5,525 nucleotides of DNA from assembly GCA_051009475.1 (NCBI GenBank), contig JBPCWO010000271.1, positions 1 through 5,525 on the forward strand. The letters are read 5' to 3'. A program made the position numbers and the translations under genes. The notes below the pieces were generated by a model. The model made no database searches. It had not been told where the DNA came from and saw only the letters and a list, made by a program, of their open reading frames with translations. The first letter of the stretch is position 1. Each line of letters opens with the position of its first letter. This DNA comes from CAXMNX01 sp051009475. GTDB taxonomy: Bacteria > Pseudomonadota > Alphaproteobacteria > Rhodobacterales > Rhodobacteraceae. Positions 1-4,698 of this stretch are shown here, piece after piece.

Positions 1-648
1 GGGCTGCCGAGAGTTGCTGGACTGCCGGAATCCGTCTGGGTTTCCACGTTAAGATCCTTGGTTATCGCACTTGCATCGACGGCTTTGGTTGCAGCTTCAG
101 CGCTTGCCATGGCGATCGCGGCGACACGCGTCGGACCAAAGGGGCGGTATATCGAGGGCGCGGGACTTTTGGCCATTGCAGCGTCGCCACTGGTGCTAGG
201 GACCGGTCTTTTCATTCTTGTTTTCCCTTTCGTCGATCCATCGCGACTTGCACTTCCGGTCACGGCTCTGGTGAATGCGGTCGTGACGCTTCCGTTTGCA
301 CTGCGCTTGTTGCTGCCGGCGATGCAGACACTCGAAGACGATTATGGCCGGCTTGCCGATAGCCTCGACATTCGCGGAATTGCGCGACTTCGGCTGATCA
401 CACTGCCGCGTCTGCGACGGCCGCTTGGGTTTGCCGCCGGAATTGCGGCGGCGTTAAGCATGGGCGATCTTGGCGTGATCGCGCTTTTTGCTGACCCGGA
501 GACCGCCACGTTGCCGTTGCAGATCTATCGATTGATGGGGGCATACCGTATGGACGAAGCAGCCGGAGCAGCCGCGCTTCTTTTGATCGTCAGCTTCGCT
601 CTGTTTTGGGCACTCGACAGAGGATTGGTCCGCCATGCTGAAGATTGA
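1..648 (+). CDS. thiP: Thiamine/TPP ABC transporter permease ThiP, C-terminal part (5' truncated by window edge)
   Basis: The frame is open from base 1, so only the last 215 residues are seen; the family is usually a little over 500 residues with two fused permease halves. This piece is the second half. It has several hydrophobic membrane segments and, near residues 116-145, the cytoplasmic EAA-type coupling loop (DSLDIRGIARLRLITLPRLR) that docks onto the ATPase. The stretch ALSMGDLGVIALF followed by TLPLQIYRLMGAYR closely parallels the C-terminus of E. coli ThiP, which supports thiamine rather than iron or spermidine transport. The protein would sit in the inner membrane and pass thiamine, TMP or TPP delivered by the periplasmic protein ThiB, whose gene is expected just upstream, outside the window. 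The stop overlaps the thiQ start by 14 bases, indicating translational coupling. Any TPP riboswitch would lie ahead of thiB and cannot be seen here. Confidence 0.9.
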   Translation, partial: GLPRVAGLPESVWVSTLRSLVIALASTALVAASALAMAIAATRVGPKGRYIEGAGLLAIAASPLVLGTGLFILVFPFVDPSRLALPVTALVNAVVTLPFALRLLLPAMQTLEDDYGRLADSLDIRGIARLRLITLPRLRRPLGFAAGIAAALSMGDLGVIALFADPETATLPLQIYRLMGAYRMDEAAGAAALLLIVSFALFWALDRGLVRHAED

Positions 649-1321
649 GGGCCTACAGTATCACCGAGAGGGGTTTAACCTCGCCGCTGACTTCTCAATT
701 CCCGACGGAGCACGTGCCGCGATAATCGGCCCCTCAGGAGGCGGCAAGTCAACGCTTTTATCGCTGATTGCGGGATTTGACTGCCCGGACGATGGTCGCG
801 TGCTTTGGGATGGGCAGGATTTGGGGCCGACCGAACCAGGGAAGCGGCCGGTGGCGATGCTTTTTCAGGACAACAACTTGTTTCCCCACCTCGATCTTTT
901 GACCAACGTCGCGCTGGGCACATCGCCGCGCGCGCGACCAAGCCAGGATGCATTGGACCGCGCCCGCAAAGCGCTTTCGCAAGTGGGGCTGGAGGGGCTC
1001 GAAGAGCGCAGACCCGGCGCTTTGTCAGGGGGACAACAAAGCCGCGCGGCTTTGGCGCGGATTTTGCTGACTGAGCGGCCAATTGTATTGATGGATGAAC
1101 CCTTTGCTGCGTTGGGGCCCGCGATGCGCGTTGAAATGCAAGAGCTGGTTGTTCGGCTTTTGCCCGAGGCCGTACTTTTGATGGTCACTCACGATCCCAG
1201 AGACGCCAAACGATTTGCCACACAAGTGCTTTTCGTGAACGGCGGGAAGGTTTCGCCGCCAGTCGAGACGTCTGATTTCTTCGAGAAACCCGAAGGCGAT
1301 GTTGCGGAGTATTTGAATTAG
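635..1321 (+). CDS. thiQ: Thiamine/TPP ABC transporter ATP-binding protein ThiQ
   Basis: A complete 228-residue ABC ATPase that powers thiamine import together with ThiP and ThiB on the cytoplasmic face of the inner membrane. Visible motifs in order: Walker A GPSGGGKST (residues 32-40), Q-loop Q78 in LFQDNNLFPHL, signature LSGGQQSRAALAR (130-142), Walker B IVLMDEP with catalytic E155 (150-156), and switch histidine H186 in VTHD. The short length without a C-terminal regulatory domain and the FQDNNLFPHL Q-loop are typical of ThiQ rather than of PotA or FbpC relatives. The ATG at 635 lies inside the end of thiP and has a purine-rich AGAGGA about 10 bases upstream. One oddity: the D-loop reads AALG (158-161) where the usual form is SALD, so the aspartate is replaced by glycine. 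Assignment as thiQ rests on sequence plus the ThiP neighbour. Confidence 0.93.
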   Translation: MLKIEGLQYHREGFNLAADFSIPDGARAAIIGPSGGGKSTLLSLIAGFDCPDDGRVLWDGQDLGPTEPGKRPVAMLFQDNNLFPHLDLLTNVALGTSPRARPSQDALDRARKALSQVGLEGLEERRPGALSGGQQSRAALARILLTERPIVLMDEPFAALGPAMRVEMQELVVRLLPEAVLLMVTHDPRDAKRFATQVLFVNGGKVSPPVETSDFFEKPEGDVAEYLN

Positions 1322-1333
1322 GCTTTGGGCCTA
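1319..1333 (+). terminator. Weak hairpin at the thiQ stop codon
   Basis: The thiQ stop TAG starts a 5-bp stem, TAGGC (1319-1323) with GCCTA (1329-1333), loop TTTGG, followed by a T-rich but interrupted tail (TTGATTTTGATT). It is at the right place to end the thi operon but is short. A second small hairpin, AGGAC/GTCCT (1353-1357 and 1367-1371) with an internal A-G mismatch, lies just beyond and lacks a T-run. Termination here is inferred. Confidence 0.25.
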
Positions 1334-1591
1334 TTGATTTTGATTCTCGCGAAGGACAGCCGTGCGGTCCTGGCCGTAGGTCAAAGGCTTTCAGGAATTG
1401 CAAGTCTGGTTATGCGTCGCAAATAACTGCAAAAGTACGGAAATTGCTTGTTTTCCCTTCGATTCTACTGCTTTGGAAAGGCTAGAGAATTCCAGCGAGT
1501 GATATTTTGAGAGCACATCATTTCGCTCGCCATACTCTCGTCACAATGATGCCTGTTGCCGCTGTTATTCGCAGTTGGGAATGTAATTCGA
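1322..1591. other. Intergenic region between thiQ and the 1592 membrane protein gene
   Basis: About 270 bases without a convincing gene. It is more AT-rich than the flanking genes, especially around 1400-1480. It holds the weak hairpins following thiQ and a promoter candidate at 1507-1536. A reading frame on the opposite strand that reaches to 1403 is mostly antisense to thiQ and has no family resemblance. No tRNA, riboswitch or repeat was recognised. Confidence 0.5.
1507..1536 (+). promoter_or_regulatory. Candidate sigma-70 promoter for the 1592 gene
   Basis: TTGAGA (1507-1512, five of six matches to TTGACA) is followed after 18 bases by CATACT (1531-1536, four of six matches to TATAAT). 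Transcription would start near 1543, leaving a leader of about 50 bases before the ATG at 1592. This is consensus matching by eye and moderate at best. Confidence 0.35.
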
Positions 1592-2251
1592 ATGGCGGAA
1601 GACAAAATGGATTCAATGGCTCAGAAACCACGCCGGGTCTCTACCACTCTGGTGCGTGAATCAACGGACTGGGGCGTTACTGTATCCGAGAAACGGGTGC
1701 GACCGGTTTGGCTGAATACGGCTCTTCTCATTCTGAGCATTTTCGTACTGTTATGCGCCTTCGTAATCGTTCTGCCTCTGCTTGCCGGGTTGATGCTTTC
1801 AGCCGAGATCACCGGGATCACCAGCAAAATCTTGATCGTTGCCGCCGTCATCGGGATTGCCTTTTTCTTCAACATGCAGTCCCGCAAGGGGCTGCGGAAC
1901 GCGCTTGAGCTTGACGGCAATGCGAGCGAGCTGCGTCTCGGTTTCATGAACCGTTACGGAGCTTTTGTTCGCCGACAGGTCATTCCGCTGACGCGAGTCG
2001 AGGACGCGTTTGTCGGGCAAGACGAGGAGGGGCAGCCCGAACTGGTTTTCATGGTTGGCGGCGAACAAATTCGGATTGCCCTGGCCGATGCCAAGGCGGA
2101 ACGACTGAGCGAAATCGCGGCGCAGACCTGCGAGGCTGCCACCCGCGCTCGCAATGCGCCGCGCCGCTCCCGGATAAGAAGTGCAATCGCGGGCATTGGA
2201 GCGGGTTACCGAGAAATCGGCGACCGCGTCGTATCGCGAATCTACCACTAA
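1592..2251 (+). CDS. Two-helix inner-membrane protein of unknown function with a possible PH-like cytoplasmic domain
   Basis: A 219-residue protein that I do not recognise as a named family. Residues 1-38 are polar and basic. Two hydrophobic segments follow at about 41-68 and 77-94. Next is a soluble domain with alternating beta-strand-like stretches (LELDGNASELRLGFMNRYG, RRQVIPLTRVEDAFVG, PELVFMVGGEQIRIALAD) and a final helix, then a very basic tail (about 186-197) and a C-terminal segment ending in RVVSRIYH. Membrane hairpin followed by a strand-rich domain resembles bacterial PH-domain membrane proteins (DUF304/YdbT type), but this is only a topology analogy. The start is uncertain: ATG 1592 has GGGA about 11 bases upstream, ATG 1607 follows GGAAG more closely, ATG 1616 is also in frame, and a TTG at 1556 would add 12 residues. 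It is a single-gene unit, with its own terminator immediately downstream and convergent to arfB. Confidence 0.7.
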   Translation: MAEDKMDSMAQKPRRVSTTLVRESTDWGVTVSEKRVRPVWLNTALLILSIFVLLCAFVIVLPLLAGLMLSAEITGITSKILIVAAVIGIAFFFNMQSRKGLRNALELDGNASELRLGFMNRYGAFVRRQVIPLTRVEDAFVGQDEEGQPELVFMVGGEQIRIALADAKAERLSEIAAQTCEAATRARNAPRRSRIRSAIAGIGAGYREIGDRVVSRIYH

Positions 2252-2258
2252 TCTGTCG

Positions 2259-2287
2259 AAGGGGACTCCGGCGCCAAGTTCCCTTTT
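2259..2287 (+). terminator. Intrinsic terminator of the 1592-2251 gene
   Basis: AAGGGGAC (2259-2266) pairs with GTTCCCTT (2278-2285) in an 8-bp stem with one G-U wobble. The loop contains GGCGCC and the run TTTT (2284-2287) follows. It starts 8 bases after the stop codon. On the opposite strand no T-run follows, so it should act only on the plus-strand transcript. Confidence 0.65.
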
Positions 2288-2293
2288 ACACTC

Positions 2294-2313
2294 AAAAGAA
2301 GACCAATTCTTTT
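2294..2313. repeat. AT-rich perfect inverted repeat between convergent genes
   Basis: AAAAGAA (2294-2300) and TTCTTTT (2307-2313) are perfect reverse complements around the 6-base spacer GACCAA, with one further T at 2314. It lies between the convergent 1592 gene and arfB, just past the GC-rich terminator. It may reinforce termination on either strand, but a 7-bp A/T stem is weak. Confidence 0.4.
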
Positions 2314-2368
2314 TGCGCACCTCTGACGATTACGTTTTGTTAGCGACCTCCACCCAAGCGGAAATTGC

Positions 2369-2788
2369 TCAATCGTCGCCGTCGACTTGTCCGCGCAACG
2401 CTTTGATGTCGCCCCGGCGCCTTTTCGCGTCCAGGCGCTTTCGTTTTTGCGAGAATGAGACCCGTGTTTTTGTCCTTGCTTTGGGTTTTTCGGCAGCGCG
2501 CCTGATCAATTCCACAAGCCGTTCGCGTGCAATCGCCCGATTCCGCGCCTGGCTGCGTTCTTCGCTCACCTGGATCAGCACTGCGCCATCTTTGGTCCAA
2601 CGCCGCCCTGCAAGGCGACGCAACCGTCGTTTGATATCGGCGGTTAAATTCGGTGAGCTATCGGCCTCGAACCTGAGTTCAACTGCGGTCGCCACTTTGT
2701 TGACGTTCTGACCGCCTGGTCCGCTGGCACGAACAAACTGCTCGGTCAGTTCCCAGTCGGCGATCTCAATGTCGTCCGTGATCTTCAT
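2369..2788 (-). CDS. arfB: Alternative ribosome-rescue factor ArfB (YaeJ), peptidyl-tRNA hydrolase
   Basis: A 139-residue protein matching ArfB/YaeJ over its full length (the E. coli protein is 140). It releases nascent chains from ribosomes stalled without a stop codon by hydrolysing peptidyl-tRNA in the A site. The catalytic loop SGPGGQNVNK holds the release-factor GGQ at residues 25-27 and is followed by TAVELRF. The C-terminal tail from about residue 98 (KPKARTKTRVSFSQKRKR through DIKALRG) is rich in Lys and Arg, as expected for the segment that enters the empty mRNA channel. That tail distinguishes ArfB from full release factors and from RF2-like fragments. The ATG has no strong Shine-Dalgarno. 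It begins 17 bases past the strong hairpin at 2806-2832, so the gene either has its own undetected promoter or depends on read-through. Its product does not rely on the tmRNA tag system. Confidence 0.93.
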   Translation of the reverse strand: MKITDDIEIADWELTEQFVRASGPGGQNVNKVATAVELRFEADSSPNLTADIKRRLRRLAGRRWTKDGAVLIQVSEERSQARNRAIARERLVELIRRAAEKPKARTKTRVSFSQKRKRLDAKRRRGDIKALRGQVDGDD

Positions 2789-2805
2789 CTGAAGCTCGAA
2801 TTGAA

Positions 2806-2832
2806 GAAGGGCCGCGCGACGCGCGACCCTTC
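2806..2832 (-). terminator. GC-rich hairpin 3' of the structured intergenic RNA, before arfB
   Basis: The two arms 2806-2817 and 2821-2832 form a 12-position stem with one C-A mismatch and a 3-base loop. The stem is GAAGGG, the mismatch, then alternating CG. Read on the minus strand it is followed by TTCAATT, a weak T-rich tail. It is the most stable hairpin I can see in the window and would end the minus-strand transcript coming from yhhQ or from the intergenic RNA. Read in the plus direction the arm is followed by GAGGTTTATG and is less terminator-like. An attenuator controlling arfB is an alternative. Confidence 0.55.
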
Positions 2833-2911
2833 CGAGGTTTATGGAGATGGGCCAGTTAGGGGTCGGCGTACCGACGGCCCAATCAGGAATGTTCAGCCTT
2901 CAGGTCTGCCG

Positions 2912-2968
2912 TCAGGCTTCGGTCCTCCCGACTGTTCCGACACCTCTCTCCAATATCGCTCTAGACAC
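2912..2968 (-). CDS. Candidate 18-residue small protein behind an unusually strong ribosome-binding site
   Basis: A GTG at 2968 opens an 18-codon frame, MSRAILERGVGTVGRTEA, ending at TGA 2912. GGAGG (2980-2976) within AAAGGAGGTG lies 7 bases upstream, an ideal Shine-Dalgarno and spacing. The same frame is open further upstream to a TAA at 3037-3035, so a TTG at 3031 (39 residues, 6 bases after the yhhQ stop) or a GTG at 3013 could also start it, but neither has a good ribosome-binding site. Against coding: the 18 codons include AGA twice, AGG and ATA, which are rare in high-GC alphaproteobacteria and unlike the neighbouring genes. The frame also overlaps the paired segments of the RNA candidate. 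It could be a real microprotein, a leader peptide or chance. Confidence 0.3.
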   Translation of the reverse strand: MSRAILERGVGTVGRTEA

Positions 2969-3037
2969 TGGACCACCTCCTTTCGTTGTTACCGATACGT
3001 CAGAGGTTGTCACAGATCCTGCTTCTGTCAACGATTA

Positions 3038-3658
3038 TCACGCGTGAATTATGGTCATTCGCTTCACAATTAGGCGAAACGGCACCAGTGCAGCCAGCGC
3101 AATCGCCAGTTTGACCCCCCAATCAGCAAGTGCCAACGACATCCAAAGCGGCACAATCGGGCCCAAACCGATCATCGGCAGCGCTTCGTTCGCCCAGCCG
3201 ACGTCGTTTGCGGGTTCCAGAAAGGCGAACCAGGCGGAAAACGCGATGGTAAAGAAAAGCGCTGTATCAACCGCCGAGCCGATCACTGTAGAGAAAAGCG
3301 GCGCACGCCACCACGCCCCATCGCGCAACCGATCGAAGATGGAAACGTCCAGCAATTGTGCTGTCAGGAATGCCAGGCCCGATCCGATAGCGATGCGCCA
3401 GGTCACCAGAGGACCAAATTCGCCGATGATCTGCGTGCCGGCCAGCGAACATGCGACGCCCGTTACGAAGCCGGCGAACACAACTTTGCGTGCAACCGTT
3501 GCGCCATAAACTCGGTTCATCACATCTGTGACGAGAAACGCCAATGGATAGGTGAACGCGCCCCAGGTCAGCCACTGGCCAAAAAGGAACTGGACCAAAA
3601 TGTTTGAGGCGACAACAACGGCGGTCATCGCAAGGATGCCAGGAAATAGACGAACCAT
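3038..3658 (-). CDS. yhhQ: Queuosine-precursor transporter YhhQ (VUT family)
   Basis: A polytopic inner-membrane protein of about 206 residues, the usual size of the family. Diagnostic stretches are VASNILVQF near the N-terminus, WGAFTYPLAFLVTDVMNRVYG, then QLLDVSIFDRLRDGAWWRAP and VDTALFFTIAFSAWF. These align segment by segment with E. coli YhhQ (NYLVQ, WGAFSFPFIFLATDL, ILDVHVFNRLR, SDTLAFFFIAF). The family imports 7-deazaguanine precursors of queuosine (preQ0/preQ1), the modified base at the tRNA wobble position. About six membrane helices are apparent. The start chosen is the ATG at 3658, placing the usual few residues before LFPGILAM; a TTG at 3679 would add seven residues and has no Shine-Dalgarno. 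A promoter lies about 57 bases upstream. No queuosine biosynthesis gene is in the window, so the role as salvage transporter is from family knowledge. Confidence 0.9.
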   Translation of the reverse strand: MVRLFPGILAMTAVVVASNILVQFLFGQWLTWGAFTYPLAFLVTDVMNRVYGATVARKVVFAGFVTGVACSLAGTQIIGEFGPLVTWRIAIGSGLAFLTAQLLDVSIFDRLRDGAWWRAPLFSTVIGSAVDTALFFTIAFSAWFAFLEPANDVGWANEALPMIGLGPIVPLWMSLALADWGVKLAIALAALVPFRLIVKRMTIIHA

Positions 3659-3714
3659 TTGAGTTTTCCGTTTTGACAAGGTGGTCGGAGACTTGGCCCC
3701 ATTGGGGACGAGGG

Positions 3715-3743
3715 CATGTAGCGCCCGATCGCATTTCGGTCAA
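3715..3743 (-). promoter_or_regulatory. Sigma-70-type promoter for yhhQ
   Basis: On the minus strand TTGACC (3743-3738) is separated by exactly 17 bases from TACATG (3720-3715). The -35 matches five of six consensus bases, the -10 starts TA, and spacing is optimal. Transcription would begin near 3708, leaving a leader of about 50 bases before ATG 3658. That leader carries a short palindrome CCCC-AAT-GGGG (3707-3697) right at the expected start region. I do not see a preQ1 riboswitch in it. The promoter separates yhhQ from mepA. Confidence 0.55.
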
Positions 3744-3834
3744 GCGAAACCCAACGCTCTCGGTTTTCCAAGAACGCTGGTGAGCATCGTCCCAGACATA
3801 TGCTATCCGCAGGCCGCCGCCGCGTCGGTCAGGA

Positions 3835-4698
3835 CTAGCGCGACAAAACCTGCGCGCATTGCTTTGGCAAATCGGCCAGGACCAGTTCACGGCGCGGTTT
3901 TGCCTTCGGCGCATTGGGGTCCGGCGGTGGCGGGTTCAGAATGTCGTTCACCCACTGCTGTGCCGCTTCGCACCCATCGCCTGCGGGCGGCGGAGCCTGA
4001 TCGACGCAATTACGAGCGCCACGGGGGCAACTCAGGCGAACGTGGAAATGATAATGGTGCCCCCACCAAGGCCGGATCTTTCTGAGCCAGGCACGATTGC
4101 CTTTCTCGTCCTTGCACATCTGGACCTTGGCGCCGGGAAACACAAAAATCCGCGCGACTGATTTATCTTTGGCCGCGGCCTTGAGTATATCATGGTGCGC
4201 GCGCGACCAATTGTCGTTGACGTATGCGCCCTTCGCACGACGAGTTGAGATCGATGAAAGATTCTCGCGTTGGGTGCGGGACAGCTTCAAGTCTTTCGGG
4301 GGAAGCATCCAGATGTCGACGTCAAGACCCAACTGGTGCGATCGGTGCCCGGTTAGCATCGGGCCGCCGCGGGGCTGCGAAATATCGCCGATGTAAAGTC
4401 CGCTCCATCCCTTTTGCTTGGCTGCGAAACTGGACAACCTTTCAATGAATTTGACTGTATCTGGGTGGCCCCAGTTTCGATTGCGGCTAAGCCGCATCGC
4501 CTGCCATGTGGGACCAGTTTCCGCAAGTTGCTCGCCGCCCGCCAGGCATCCTTTGGCATAACCGCCGTAGGCTGCCGATTTCTGCCGCGATGCTGAATGT
4601 TCAGCTCCGAAAAGCTCTTTTGCCAGTGGTTCTGCCGATGCGCCGCCGACGGCGATGAATATTGCCGTCAGGATGGCTGCGGCGATTTTTCTGCCCAT
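3835..4698 (-). CDS. mepA: Penicillin-insensitive murein endopeptidase MepA (peptidase family M74)
   Basis: A 287-residue secreted zinc metallopeptidase that cleaves D-Ala-meso-DAP cross-links in peptidoglycan without being blocked by beta-lactams. Residues 1-22 are a signal peptide: MGRK, a hydrophobic core, and ASA before EP, so it acts in the periplasm. The LAS-fold zinc site is clear: HxxxxxxD at H121-D128 in SHQLGLDVDIW, and HxH in WWGHHYHFHVRLSCP with H219, giving the same spacing as E. coli H113, D120 and H211. Six cysteines (51, 195, 224, 231, 243, 281) suit disulfide bonding in the periplasm. The C-terminus has a proline-rich stretch (NPPPPDPNAPKAKPRR). The ATG at 4698 lies inside the end of the upstream transporter gene (31-base overlap), so the two are probably co-transcribed and coupled. 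The longer open frame reaching 5115 is antisense-free read-through of that gene in another frame and was not used. Confidence 0.93.
   Translation of the reverse strand: MGRKIAAAILTAIFIAVGGASAEPLAKELFGAEHSASRQKSAAYGGYAKGCLAGGEQLAETGPTWQAMRLSRNRNWGHPDTVKFIERLSSFAAKQKGWSGLYIGDISQPRGGPMLTGHRSHQLGLDVDIWMLPPKDLKLSRTQRENLSSISTRRAKGAYVNDNWSRAHHDILKAAAKDKSVARIFVFPGAKVQMCKDEKGNRAWLRKIRPWWGHHYHFHVRLSCPRGARNCVDQAPPPAGDGCEAAQQWVNDILNPPPPDPNAPKAKPRRELVLADLPKQCAQVLSR

Larger units (their letters stand above)
2806..3000 (-). ncRNA. Candidate structured small RNA (or yhhQ 3'-UTR RNA) between yhhQ and arfB
   Basis: On the minus strand this stretch shows more pairing than I would expect of a plain spacer. (1) GGTCC (2974-2970) pairs perfectly with GGACC (2925-2921), closing a domain of about 45 bases. 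(2) AGCCT (2918-2914) pairs with AGGCT (2899-2895). (3) TGGGCC (2881-2876) pairs with GGCCCA (2853-2848) and encloses a second stem, GTCGG/CCGAC with a TACG loop (2875-2862), leaving an 8-base one-sided bulge. (4) The 2806-2832 hairpin could terminate it. Just upstream of (1) lies GAAAGGAGGTGGTCCAG, complementary to the 3' end of 16S rRNA. A TTGACA at 3031-3026 is a possible -35, but no good -10 follows, so the RNA may instead be processed from the yhhQ transcript. It does not match the hallmark sequences of 4.5S, RNase P, tmRNA or the TPP, cobalamin, SAM or preQ1 riboswitches as I know them. The 5' end is approximate. Confidence 0.4.

Noticed and set aside
675..1225. Several minus-strand frames within thiQ
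   Set aside because: They are shadows of a well-supported ABC ATPase gene in GC-rich DNA, with low-complexity Arg/Ser/Pro products.
2181..2711. 176-codon plus-strand frame overlapping arfB
   Set aside because: It is the antisense shadow of arfB, whose GGQ motif and full-length family match are unambiguous, and its product is an Arg/Ser-rich sequence with no family resemblance.
2968..2984. Fragment of a 16S rRNA gene on the plus strand
   Set aside because: Only 17 bases match. The expected upstream helix-45 sequence (GGGGAACCTGCGG) and any downstream rRNA spacer are absent.
3026..3031. TTGACA as the -35 of a full promoter for the candidate RNA
   Set aside because: The hexamer is perfect, but no acceptable -10 appears at 16-18 bases (the 17-base position reads AACCTC), so a promoter was not annotated.
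2841..3047. 68-codon plus-strand frame (starting MEMGQLGVGVP) across the yhhQ-arfB spacer
   Set aside because: It runs antisense to the structured RNA candidate, is rich in Pro, Thr, Ser and Val without recognisable domain pattern, and has only a close GAGG before the ATG. It also overlaps the end of yhhQ. The openness is probably chance.
3659..3714. preQ1 riboswitch in the yhhQ leader
   Set aside because: The leader is short and contains only a 4-bp CCCC/GGGG palindrome. The conserved preQ1-I core and the larger preQ1-II/III architecture are not visible.
3681..4085. Plus-strand frames antisense to mepA and its downstream spacer
   Set aside because: No family resemblance; mepA on the opposite strand accounts for the open frames.
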